Shown here piece after piece: positions 50,096 to 57,863 of a DNA stretch of 64,000 nt. The first letter of the stretch is position 1, and each line of letters starts with the position of its first letter. Location: assembly GCF_030056735.1 (NCBI RefSeq), contig NZ_JASHKN010000008.1, forward strand, positions 62,001 through 126,000, read 5' to 3'. This DNA comes from Rhodococcus sp. IEGM 1409 (GTDB lineage Bacteria > Actinomycetota > Actinomycetes > Mycobacteriales > Mycobacteriaceae). The translations under genes and the position numbers were made by a program. The notes under the pieces were generated by a model that did not search any database, was not told the DNA's origin, and saw only the letters and a program-made list of their open reading frames with translations.

Positions 50096-50394
50096 ACCCG
50101 AGCGGCCTTGACCTCGTCGAAGAACGCGACGACGGCGGCTTCATTCTCCGGCGGAACGGTGAGCGATGCCCGTGGACCCGCTACCGCGATGGAGTCGTCG
50201 GCGAGCCGGTTTCCAATGGTGAGCTTCAATCCCGATTTCGACGGTTTCGCCTTCACCGCAATGTGTTCGACGTGCCAGCGAGCCACTTCGCTCGTGCTGG
50301 CGGCGGTGCGGTCGAAGACCTCCACCGTGCGGTGGTCGAGGACCATGACGATGTTGGTCCCGACGGTGACTTCCAGATAGCGTCGTTCCGCCAC
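50092..50394 (-). CDS. Small protein of unknown function coupled to the kinase gene
   Basis: 100 residues from GTG 50394, AAAGG ten bases upstream. A beta-rich pattern (RYLEVTVGTNIVMVLDHRTV, AGPRASLTVPPENEAA, then an amphipathic helix VVAFFDEVKAARV) suggests a small PH- or DUF-type barrel; no family was recognised. The stop overlaps the kinase start (GTGA), so it is co-translated with the kinase. The frame opens further at 50457, without support. Confidence 0.7.
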   Translation of the reverse strand: MAERRYLEVTVGTNIVMVLDHRTVEVFDRTAASTSEVARWHVEHIAVKAKPSKSGLKLTIGNRLADDSIAVAGPRASLTVPPENEAAVVAFFDEVKAARV

Positions 50395-50476
50395 GGTGTG
50401 CGCCTTTCGGTTAGGTGAAACCGACGCTACACACCGTGGCGGAACCCAGCGCGACAAACCTCAGCTATTCAAAACT

Positions 50477-51307
50477 TCAGCGGGACGAACTCCCCGCATC
50501 CACCGGCAGGGCGACCGACGTGATGTAGCGGGCCTCGTCGGACGACAAGAACAGAGCCGCATTCGCTACGTCCACCGGTTCGATCCACGGAATGGCGAGC
50601 ATGTTCATCGTCATCGCCGCGGCAGCAAATTCCTCGCGGGTAGGGTTCTCGAGGTCTGGGCGGAACTTGCCGCGCACCAACGGGTTCTGGATCATCGGGG
50701 TGTCGACGTTGGTGGGATGGACGGTGTTGACCCGCACGTTGTACGGCGCCAATTCCTTTGCCAGCGAGCGCATCAGACCGACTACACCGTGCTTGGCCGC
50801 TGTGTAGTGCGCAACCCCGACCAGTCCCCGCAGTCCGGCGATGGAACTGGTGAGTGTCATCGATCCCCCACCTCGCTCGATCAAGTGTGGAGCCGCAACC
50901 GTCGTGGTGTGCCACACCCCGGTCAGGTTCACGTCCAACATGGTCTGCCACATCGTTTCCGACATCGTCAGAGCCCCGTCGGAGGACGTGATACCAGCTG
51001 TAGCGCACACGATGTCGAGTCCACCGAGCGCTTCGACCCCCGAGTCCACCGCGCTGCGTAGTGCCTCGAGATCCCGAACGTCCACTACCGCAGATTCGAC
51101 CTTTCGCCCCAGTGCCTCGATCTGGGCTACCGTCTCGGCGAGATCGGATTCCGACGCGGGCGGGGTGACTGTCGTTTCCACCGACGCGCACACGTCGATC
51201 GCGATGATGTCCGCACCTTCTTCGGCGAATCGCACGGCCTGAGCCCTGCCGATTCCTCGTGCCGCACCCGTGATCAGCGCGATCTTGCCTTCCAATCGAG
51301 AAGTCAT
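50477..51307 (-). CDS. Mycofactocin-coupled SDR-type alcohol dehydrogenase (carveol dehydrogenase family)
   Basis: 276 residues. The cofactor loop is TGAARGIGRA, NAG-like TAGI, and the catalytic pair lies in TSSIAGLRGLVGVAHYTAAKH. After the second strand (IIAIDVCASVETT) an insertion of about 15 residues precedes DLAETVAQIEALGR, the feature that marks mycofactocin-coupled SDRs; these hold NAD tightly and pass electrons to mycofactocin. The C-terminal ENPTREEFAAAAMTMNMLAI is family-typical. ATG 51307 follows TTG 51310. It is the last gene of a BVMO-SDR-SDR operon. Confidence 0.88.
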   Translation of the reverse strand: MTSRLEGKIALITGAARGIGRAQAVRFAEEGADIIAIDVCASVETTVTPPASESDLAETVAQIEALGRKVESAVVDVRDLEALRSAVDSGVEALGGLDIVCATAGITSSDGALTMSETMWQTMLDVNLTGVWHTTTVAAPHLIERGGGSMTLTSSIAGLRGLVGVAHYTAAKHGVVGLMRSLAKELAPYNVRVNTVHPTNVDTPMIQNPLVRGKFRPDLENPTREEFAAAAMTMNMLAIPWIEPVDVANAALFLSSDEARYITSVALPVDAGSSSR

Positions 51308-51311
51308 CAAT

Positions 51312-52109
51312 TCACACTTTCTGGGTCAGGCCGGCGTCGACCACCAACTGACAGCCGGTCATGTAGCGGGACTCCGCGGATGCGAGAAACAGGACGGCAT
51401 TGCTGACATCCACCGGATCGACCCAGGGAACGGGTAACAGGTTGCGTGCGCTCAGTACTGCAGCGGCGTCTGCTTCCGTGGGATTCTCGATGTCCGGGCA
51501 CAGGTTCGCGAACACTCGCTCGTTGATGATCATCGGGGTACGTACCGAACCCGGATGCACGGAGTTGACGCGAATGCCCTCCGCGCCCAACTCGTTGGCC
51601 AGCGTTCTGGCCAGACCCACCACGGCGTGCTTGGCGGCGCTGTAATGACTCGCTCCGGCAATACCTTTGATTCCCGCTGTCGAGCTGACCAGAACGACGG
51701 ATCCACCGTCGCCGAAGTGCGGAACACAGGCCTTGACGGTGTGCCACGCCCCGGTCAGATTGACGTCGAGCGAGCGGTTCCACACCGTAGGATCGATGGT
51801 CCACGACGGTCCCGGCGTGTCGTACACGCCTGCATTCGCGACCACGACGTCCAACCCGCCGAGTTCGGCGACACAATCGGCGACTACCGCGGCGAGATCT
51901 TCGAAGTCTCGGATGTCCGCGACGCCGGTGACCGCCAAGCCTCCACGCTCGCGTACCGCCTGGGCGGTCTCCTCCAGCTCTGACTTTGCCTGCACGACAT
52001 CCAACGCGATCACGGACGCGCCTTCTTCGGCGAGACGCTCGCAGTGTGAGCGACCCATCCCGCCGGCCGCACCTGTCACCAGTACCCGCTTACCCTCCAG
52101 CCGGCTCAT
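51312..52109 (-). CDS. SDR-type dehydrogenase, carveol dehydrogenase-like
   Basis: 265 residues. Motifs: TGAAGGMGRSH, NAGVYDT, SSTAGIKGIAGASHYSAAKH. Its C-terminus (ENPTEADAAAVLSARNLLPV, PWVDPVDVSNAVLFLASAE) parallels the downstream SDR and the mycofactocin-coupled group, but the insertion after the second strand is shorter (VVQAKSELEET). It may share substrates with its neighbour or act on a different alcohol. ATG 52109 overlaps the BVMO stop (ATGA), showing one transcript and coupled translation. Confidence 0.88.
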   Translation of the reverse strand: MSRLEGKRVLVTGAAGGMGRSHCERLAEEGASVIALDVVQAKSELEETAQAVRERGGLAVTGVADIRDFEDLAAVVADCVAELGGLDVVVANAGVYDTPGPSWTIDPTVWNRSLDVNLTGAWHTVKACVPHFGDGGSVVLVSSTAGIKGIAGASHYSAAKHAVVGLARTLANELGAEGIRVNSVHPGSVRTPMIINERVFANLCPDIENPTEADAAAVLSARNLLPVPWVDPVDVSNAVLFLASAESRYMTGCQLVVDAGLTQKV

Positions 52110-53731
52110 GCGTGCACCGCACTGTTCAGCTCGAAGCCTCGGTATCCCGTGGCTGCCACGTCTGCACAGATGTCGGAGTAGACACCAAAGCCTCCGATGA
52201 AGGGCATGAATATCCTCGGCTTTCCCGGGATGTTGGCTCCCATGTACCAGGAGTTCGCGGACGGAAACAGCGTTGCCGACGCCCGACGCGAGCATTCCTC
52301 GAGCCAGTTGTCCACAGCTTCGGCGCTCGGTTCGATGGTGTCGATGCCGTTGGAATCGAGATGGTCGATCGCGTCGGCGATCCAGTCGACGTGCTGCTCG
52401 GCAGCAAGAATCATGTTGGACAGCACACTCGGGCTACCCGGCCCGGTGACGATGAACAGGTTCGGGAAGCCGTGCATGCCCAACCCGAGGTATGTTCTCG
52501 GGCCTGCGTGCCAACTCTCTCGCAAGGTCTCGCCGCTGCGTCCACGGATCTCGATGCGGTCGAGTGCCCCGGTCATCGCGTCGAAACCGGTGGCGAACAC
52601 CAATGCGTCGAGTTCGTAGTGTGAGTCGGTCGTCTTGATCCCGGCCTCGTCGATTGCCTCGATCGGTGCGCTCTTGAGATCGACCAGGCTCACGTTGTCG
52701 CGGTTGTAGCTCTGGTAGTAGTCGGTGTCCGTCACGATTCGCTTGGTCCCGATGGGGTGGTCGTTCGGGATCAGCAGGTCTGCGATGGCCTGATCTTCGA
52801 CCACCGATCTGATCTTGGCCTCGGCAAATGCTGCCGCCGTCGCGTTGGCGTCGATGTTGCTGGTCTGGTCTGCGAAGGTTTTGGCGAACAGAACACCGCC
52901 GAGCTTCCACCGCTCCTCGTATGCCGCGTTTCTCTCGGCCTCGGACACCTCGAGTGCACTGCGCGGGTCCGAGACGAACGGTGATCCGCCGCCACTGCGC
53001 TTGGACTGCGCTCGACGCTCTGCGTAGTCGGCCTTGATCTCGGCGCGTCGATTGTCATCGAGAGGCGTGTTTCCGGCCGGCACACTGTAATTCGCGGACC
53101 GCTGGAACACAAAGAGGTGATCGGCCTGCTCGGCGATCAGAGGGACGGACTGGATGCCCGACGATCCGGTGCCGATGACCCCGACTCTCTTGCCGGTGAA
53201 ATCGACGCCCTCGTGCGGCCAGAAGCCGGTGTGGAACACCTCGCCGCCGAAACTCTCCCGACCTGCAATGTTCGGGACGTTCGCGGTCGAAAGGCTGCCG
53301 GTGGCGCAGACAACGAAGCGCGAGGTGACGTCGTGACCGCCGTCGGTTTGCACTCGCCACGTCGACGAGCCCTCGTCGAACTGTGCCCTCTGAACACGAG
53401 TATCGAAAGTGAACCCACTGCGCAGGTCGAAGCGATCGGCAACGTGATCGAGGTAGGAAAGGATCTCGGGCTGCGCCGCGTACTTCTCGCTCCAGTCCCA
53501 ATCCTGTTGCAGCTCTTCGGAGAACGAGTAGGAGTAGTCGAAACTCTCGACATCGCATCGTGCGCCCGGGTAACGGTTGAAATACCACGTTCCGCCCACT
53601 CCGGAGCCCGCCTCGAAGCCGTGGACACGCAGCCCCTGCTGACGAAGTCGGTGCATGGCGTACATGCCGGCGACGCCGGCGCCGATGACTACGACGTCGA
53701 GTGGTGCGGTGGAGAAGTCAGGATCGGTCAT
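52106..53731 (-). CDS. Baeyer-Villiger flavin monooxygenase
   Basis: 541 residues. Two Rossmann motifs are visible: GAGVAGMY (17-24, FAD) and GTGSSG (187-192, NADP). Between them the BVMO fingerprint FGGEVFHTGFWP (161-172) matches FxGxxxHTxxWP with the His and Trp conserved. Type I BVMOs insert oxygen next to a ketone to form esters or lactones using NADPH. With two alcohol dehydrogenases in the same operon, conversion of a (cyclic) alcohol to a ketone and then a lactone is a natural reading. ATG 53731 starts the conserved MTDPDF; the frame extends further upstream through repeats. Confidence 0.94.
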   Translation of the reverse strand: MTDPDFSTAPLDVVVIGAGVAGMYAMHRLRQQGLRVHGFEAGSGVGGTWYFNRYPGARCDVESFDYSYSFSEELQQDWDWSEKYAAQPEILSYLDHVADRFDLRSGFTFDTRVQRAQFDEGSSTWRVQTDGGHDVTSRFVVCATGSLSTANVPNIAGRESFGGEVFHTGFWPHEGVDFTGKRVGVIGTGSSGIQSVPLIAEQADHLFVFQRSANYSVPAGNTPLDDNRRAEIKADYAERRAQSKRSGGGSPFVSDPRSALEVSEAERNAAYEERWKLGGVLFAKTFADQTSNIDANATAAAFAEAKIRSVVEDQAIADLLIPNDHPIGTKRIVTDTDYYQSYNRDNVSLVDLKSAPIEAIDEAGIKTTDSHYELDALVFATGFDAMTGALDRIEIRGRSGETLRESWHAGPRTYLGLGMHGFPNLFIVTGPGSPSVLSNMILAAEQHVDWIADAIDHLDSNGIDTIEPSAEAVDNWLEECSRRASATLFPSANSWYMGANIPGKPRIFMPFIGGFGVYSDICADVAATGYRGFELNSAVHA

Positions 53732-53780
53732 GGTGGCCACGCTACGAGTGGGTTGGTTGGCAGAGGAACGGGTTCTCCCG

Positions 53781-53850
53781 CTGGGTGGGCGGAGCCTCCA
53801 CCCCATGACACTGGGTGGGCGGAGCCTCCACCCCATGACACTGGGTGGGC
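53781..53850. repeat. 30-bp tandem repeat (2.3 copies) upstream of the BVMO gene
   Basis: CTGGGTGGGCGGAGCCTCCA plus ten bases occurs at 53781-53810 and 53811-53840, with 10 bases of a third unit. It lies 50-119 bp upstream of the BVMO start, inside the promoter region. Confidence 0.92.
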
Positions 53851-53861
53851 CAGAGCGCTGC

Positions 53862-53955
53862 TGTCCACCGATCGGGGGACATCGATGTCGTCCAGCACTC
53901 GGACCGGTAGGCGGACAGACCCGAAGGGAATTGGGGGCCATAGTTATCTCATCAC
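53862..53955 (+). promoter_or_regulatory. Promoter block of the first paralogous probable secreted gene
   Basis: CCGATCGGGGGACA (53868-53881), with upstream TGTCC forming an extended palindrome, then GGCGGACAGAC (53910-53920), then TCATCACCGAAA (53949-53960). Distances between GGACA boxes and to TCATC are 36 and 36 bp, identical to the block before the second paralogue. Confidence 0.75.
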
Positions 53956-54000
53956 CGAAACACACGGTCACCGAGACCGACAAAACCGAGGAGAAACATC

Positions 54001-54441
54001 ATGAGCACCAACACAATTCGACCCGAAGCAGCTACCTTTTCCGGCCTCAGCATGGCGGCTCTGGTCGCCCGCGCCGCCGGTGCGAACGCTGTGAAGTCGA
54101 TAACCGACACGTCCGTCACGACGGCGATGATCAGCAATTCGGGCCGCGGAGCGCTGTATCTGGTCGACGCATCGAACCCGAACGGCGACTGGGTCGTCCC
54201 GCCGGCCGACTACATCCTCCCGAACATGAACGTGAACGTTGTCGCCACCAGCAAGAACCAGAACGACTTCCCCATCGTGCTCACGTACCGCTCCGACGAC
54301 GGTGGAGTTTTTGTCTTCAGCGCCACCAACTCGAAGACCAGGGCGGATGCCGGCGGAACGTATGCCCCCGACGGCCACGACGTCACGGTGACGATGACCT
54401 CGGGTTACCCGGCCATGAACGTCACGTACGTGCTCCGGTGA
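54001..54441 (+). CDS. Probable secreted beta-sandwich protein, paralogue A
   Basis: 146 residues. It aligns with the protein at 55285: MSTNT start, AMISNSGRGALYLVDASNPNG against AMTITNNTDNPMLLDSASNP, GDWVVPPADYILP against GQWINGPRSYLAP, and SGYPAMNVTY against TGYPTMNASY. The alternating pattern suggests a beta-sandwich, loosely like aegerolysins or crystal-protein ET79 relatives; that resemblance is weak. Residues 14-30 (SGLSMAALVARAAGANA) are a poor signal peptide because of an internal Arg, unlike the clear signal of the paralogue, so export is uncertain. GAGGAGAAA precedes the ATG. Confidence 0.72.
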   Translation: MSTNTIRPEAATFSGLSMAALVARAAGANAVKSITDTSVTTAMISNSGRGALYLVDASNPNGDWVVPPADYILPNMNVNVVATSKNQNDFPIVLTYRSDDGGVFVFSATNSKTRADAGGTYAPDGHDVTVTMTSGYPAMNVTYVLR

Positions 54442-54448
54442 CGCCTGC

Positions 54449-55108
54449 TCACTCCAACAGACCCTGCCGCATCGCGGCGGCGACGGCGGCGCCTCGATCG
54501 TTGACTCCGAGTTTCTCGTAGAGGCGCTGCACGTGGGTTTTGACGGTGGAGGGCGCGAGAAAGAGCTGAGAGGCGATGGCTGGGATGCTGGCGCCCTGCG
54601 CGATCAATCCGAGGACCTCACGTTCGCGGGCACTGAGCGTCGGGCCGGACGGTTCACTGCGACGCCGAACCTCTCCCACCAATCCGGCAGCGATGCTGGG
54701 CGGCAACACATCTCGACCCGCAGCACAGTCGAGCACGGCGCTCACGATCTCGGCGCGGGTGGATTCCTTCGGCAGGAATCCTGCAGCACCCGCTTGCAGA
54801 GCCTGATAGACGACAGATGACTCGTCGTGAGCGCTGAGCAGTAGCACCCGCGTCGGAAGCTCGTCTCGAACCACTGCGGCCGCGACCTGAGTTCCATCCA
54901 GGTGCGGCATCCGGAAATCGAGCAGCGCGACCTGCGGGCGTAGTTCGCGGATCATTGCGAGCGCAGCTGCGCCGTCGTCGGCCTCGCCCAGGACATTGAT
55001 GCTGTCACTGCCGGTCAGAGCCCGAACCACGCCCTCACGAAACAACGGATGATCGTCGCCGACCACCACGGAAACCTTGCCGGCCAGCGGCTTCGCGCCT
55101 TCTCGCAT
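54449..55108 (-). CDS. NarL/LuxR-family response regulator, orphan
   Basis: 219 residues. Receiver: VVVGDDHPLFREGVVRAL, phospho-acceptor Asp in VALLDFRMPHLDG, Ser/Thr in VLLLSAHDESS, Lys in AGFLPKEST. The C-terminal HTH is LSAREREVLGLIAQGASIPA and STVKTHVQRLYEKLGV, the GerE/LuxR signature. No histidine kinase gene lies nearby, so the partner is elsewhere. It lies between two paralogous genes with matching promoter blocks; block 2 is also its own divergent promoter region. It probably controls both and itself. Confidence 0.95.
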   Translation of the reverse strand: MREGAKPLAGKVSVVVGDDHPLFREGVVRALTGSDSINVLGEADDGAAALAMIRELRPQVALLDFRMPHLDGTQVAAAVVRDELPTRVLLLSAHDESSVVYQALQAGAAGFLPKESTRAEIVSAVLDCAAGRDVLPPSIAAGLVGEVRRRSEPSGPTLSAREREVLGLIAQGASIPAIASQLFLAPSTVKTHVQRLYEKLGVNDRGAAVAAAMRQGLLE

Positions 55109-55154
55109 TGCTCACTTTCTCACGCCCGTACCAGCAATGCGAGCACTTGCGCCT

Positions 55155-55250
55155 CCCCCGATCGGGGGACAGACGATTCAACCCCGCCAAGGCCCCGTCG
55201 GCGGACATACAGCAGCACTCAATCGCGACAAGATTGATTCATCGCCGAAA
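55155..55250. promoter_or_regulatory. Promoter block between the response regulator and the second paralogue
   Basis: CCCCCGATCGGGGG (55155-55168) is a perfect palindrome running into GGACA (55167-55171); GGCGGACATAC is at 55200-55210 and TCATCGCCGAAA at 55239-55250. Element spacing (36 and 36 bp) equals that in front of the gene at 54001. Confidence 0.75.
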
Positions 55251-55284
55251 ACGGCAACCACACACCATCCCAGGAGCAGACATC

Positions 55285-55746
55285 ATGCGTACCAACACCA
55301 CTCGCTTCGTAGCAGTCACCGCGATCGCCCTCGCTGTCGGCGGAACCGCACTGGGAACCGCAGCGGTCGCCAACGCCGGCACCATGCCGACCGACGGCCC
55401 GACGGTTGCCATGACGATCACCAACAACACCGACAACCCGATGCTGCTGGACAGCGCGTCCAACCCCTACGGACAGTGGATCAACGGTCCTCGCTCCTAC
55501 CTGGCCCCGCACACAACCGAAATCGTCACCGCCTACAGCAGCGATCCCCGCGGTATCGGCGTCGACGTCACCTACAACGTGGCCGACGGTGTACAGACCG
55601 TCATGGCGGCCAACAACTACGCCGGCAACCCCACTCTCGACGGGACTCGCATCATCGGCGACCCGACGCACGTCATCCTCACCGATTACATGGCCACGGG
55701 CTACCCCACGATGAACGCGTCGTACGACGTCTTCACACAGAACTGA
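55285..55746 (+). CDS. Secreted beta-sandwich protein, paralogue B
   Basis: 153 residues. A classical signal peptide (RFVAVTAIALAVGGTALGTA, cleavage after ANA) leads to a 120-residue mature domain homologous to the product of the gene at 54001. Conserved core: ITNNTDNPMLLDSASNPYG, SYLAPHTTEIVTAY, GVDVTYNV and GYPTMNASYDVF. No cysteines are present in the mature part. It starts at ATG 55285 after CAGGAGC. The function is unknown; a role outside the cell under control of the adjacent regulator is the best inference. Confidence 0.82.
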   Translation: MRTNTTRFVAVTAIALAVGGTALGTAAVANAGTMPTDGPTVAMTITNNTDNPMLLDSASNPYGQWINGPRSYLAPHTTEIVTAYSSDPRGIGVDVTYNVADGVQTVMAANNYAGNPTLDGTRIIGDPTHVILTDYMATGYPTMNASYDVFTQN

Positions 55747-55835
55747 ACCAGATCGGCTGAATCAAACACACTTGTTTCGCTACGGCCCACGACCCGGTAT
55801 CCACATGGATGTCGGGACGTGGTGTGTGCCGGCCC

Positions 55836-57011
55836 CTAGACCCGCTCGACCAACACGCAGCGGGCGCCACTGAAGATCGTGGGCATGCACTTGTTGCAGT
55901 GGATGCACAGTGAATGAGTATCGGGTTCGGCTGCGATCCGATTGACCAGATCCGGTTCTCTGAGCAGCGCCCGCGCCATGGCGACAAACTCGAATCCCTC
56001 CGCCATCGCCGTATCCATACCCGCTTTGTCCGTGACACCGCCGAGGAGCACGAGCGGCAACTTCACCGCAGCACGGATCTGTCGAGCCTCTTCCAGCATG
56101 AACAGCGGCTTGTAAGGATAGGTATGCAACATGCTCTTGCCCACCAACTGCACGCCGAGTCGAACTGGTTGCGGCATCGCGGCGGCGAACTCGCGGATCG
56201 GCGCATCGCCTTTGAACAGGTACATCGGGTTGAGCAGCGAGCTACCCATCGTCAACTCGAGCGCGTCGACGCTTCCGGATGCTTCGAGCCACTGCGCCAC
56301 CTGGATTGCTTCGTCGACCCAGAATCCGCCTGGCACACCGTCGTCCATGTTCAGCTTGGCCAAGATCGCGATCTTGTCGCCAATGGCATCGCGTACGCTG
56401 CGCGCAGTTTCGAGTACGACGCGAGCCCGGTTCTCCAGTGACCCGCCGTAGGAATCCTTACGACGGTTGAGTTTCGGGCTCAGGAACGAACTCGCAAAAT
56501 AGTTGTGACCGAAGTGGATCTCGACGGCGTCGAACCCTGCCTCGACGGCAAGTTGCGCGGCGCTGCCATGTGCCGCAGCAATTCTGGCGATGTCCGCTGT
56601 ACTGGCGCTGCGAATCATCTTCATGCTCAACGGATTGAACGAACTCGACGGCGCCAGCGCAGGCAGACCTGTCGACTTCTGATTTGCCACCGGACCGGCA
56701 TGCCCTAGCTGCGCCGACGCTGCTGCCCCTTCGGCGTGAATGGCATCGGTGAGTCGTCGCAGTCCGGGGAGGGCTTCGGGCCGCATCCACAGCTGGCCGT
56801 ATTCGGTGCGCCCTTCCGGTGCGACAGCGCAGTATGCGACGGTGGACATCCCGACTCCGCCGGCGGCTGGGCGACGATGGAACTCGATCAGCTCGTCGGT
56901 GACCAGGGCGTCGGGAGTTTTGCCTTCGAATGTCGCGGACTTGATGATTCGATTTCGAAGGGTCACCGGGCCGAGCTTCGCGGGGGCGAGCACGTCGGGA
57001 GCAGTGGTCAT
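55836..57011 (-). CDS. Old yellow enzyme family NADH:flavin oxidoreductase
   Basis: 391 residues, single TIM-barrel domain. FMN/substrate segments: KSATFEGKTPDALVTDEL, QLGHAGPVANQKST, GFDAVEIHFGHNYFASSFLSP (His-x2-Asn-type pair) and the phosphate site VLLGGVTDKAG. The C-terminus contains CIHCNKCMPTIFSGARC, a spacing close to the 4Fe-4S ligand set of 2,4-dienoyl-CoA reductases, but the FAD/NAD domains of those enzymes are absent. It reduces activated C=C bonds. It lies downstream of the Liv operon on the same strand, separated by a strong terminator, so it is probably its own unit. Confidence 0.88.
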   Translation of the reverse strand: MTTAPDVLAPAKLGPVTLRNRIIKSATFEGKTPDALVTDELIEFHRRPAAGGVGMSTVAYCAVAPEGRTEYGQLWMRPEALPGLRRLTDAIHAEGAAASAQLGHAGPVANQKSTGLPALAPSSSFNPLSMKMIRSASTADIARIAAAHGSAAQLAVEAGFDAVEIHFGHNYFASSFLSPKLNRRKDSYGGSLENRARVVLETARSVRDAIGDKIAILAKLNMDDGVPGGFWVDEAIQVAQWLEASGSVDALELTMGSSLLNPMYLFKGDAPIREFAAAMPQPVRLGVQLVGKSMLHTYPYKPLFMLEEARQIRAAVKLPLVLLGGVTDKAGMDTAMAEGFEFVAMARALLREPDLVNRIAAEPDTHSLCIHCNKCMPTIFSGARCVLVERV

Positions 57012-57097
57012 CGAGTTTGCCTCTCGCGGGAGTTGTTTGCAGGACGGTAGATCGATGGACCCGAGCCGGCTAGTACCCGTGCCACGGAGCGGGAAAC

Positions 57098-57132
57098 GAC
57101 TTCAGCCCGGCCGAGGCGGCCGGGCTGAAGTC
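57098..57132. terminator. Terminator downstream of the liv operon
   Basis: GACTTCAGCCCGGCCG (57098-57113) pairs perfectly with CGGCCGGGCTGAAGTC (57117-57132), loop AGG, 12 bp past the livF stop and 87 bp before the old-yellow-enzyme start. Confidence 0.9.
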
Positions 57133-57143
57133 GTCACTGCTGT

Positions 57144-57863
57144 TCAGATGCGTCCGAAGTACGCGTCCTTGAGAACCGCGAGGTCGTCGATGTCCTTGGC
57201 GTCGGCGTCGAGAACCACCTTGCCGATGTCGAGGACTGTCACGTGATCGGCGACGCTCATCGCGGCCTCCACTGCCTGCTCCACCAGCAGGACCGCCAGT
57301 CCGGTTTCCTTGAGCTGTTGGACGCGGTCCATCACCTCGCCGACAATCACGGGAGCCAGCCCGCCCGAAGGTTCGTCAAGCAAGAGCAATCGGGGCTGCG
57401 CCATCAATGCTGCACCGATCGCGAGCATCTGCTGCTGACCGCCCGACATGGAACCGGCGGGAAGCGAACGCTTCTCCCCCAGGATCGGGAACATCTCGTA
57501 CATGGACTCGACGGACTCCATGAGCTCGCTGCGCCCCACCTTGCGGGTGTACCCGCCGAGCAGGAGGTTCTGCTCGACGGTCTGCTTGTGAAAGACCCGC
57601 TTGCCCTCCTGCACGTACGCCATCCCCTGCCGCACCCGCTTGTGCGCGGGAACTCCGGTGATGTCGGCGCCGTCCATCTCGACGGTCCCCGAGGCCACTT
57701 TGTTGAGCCCGGACAGTGCGCGCAGCGTGCTCGTCTTGCCTGCGCCGTTGCGTCCGAGCAGAGCGGTTACCTGACCGGGATAGACGTCGAACGACACATC
57801 CCAGACGACGCGCAGATCGCCGTACCCGGTCTGCAGGTTCCGGACCTCGAGAATCGGTTCCAT
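57144..57863 (-). CDS. livF: Branched-chain amino acid-type ABC transporter ATPase, LivF
   Basis: 239 residues. Walker A GRNGAGKTS, ABC signature SGGQQQM (in AGSMSGGQQQMLAIGAAL), Walker B LLLLDEPSGGLAP and the H-loop region typical of LivF, the second ATPase of HAAT transporters. ATG 57863 shares one base with the stop of the fused permease/ATPase gene, so translation is coupled; GTG 57866 is an alternative. It powers import of the substrate bound by the LivK-like lipoprotein together with the LivG half upstream. Confidence 0.95.
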   Translation of the reverse strand: MEPILEVRNLQTGYGDLRVVWDVSFDVYPGQVTALLGRNGAGKTSTLRALSGLNKVASGTVEMDGADITGVPAHKRVRQGMAYVQEGKRVFHKQTVEQNLLLGGYTRKVGRSELMESVESMYEMFPILGEKRSLPAGSMSGGQQQMLAIGAALMAQPRLLLLDEPSGGLAPVIVGEVMDRVQQLKETGLAVLLVEQAVEAAMSVADHVTVLDIGKVVLDADAKDIDDLAVLKDAYFGRI

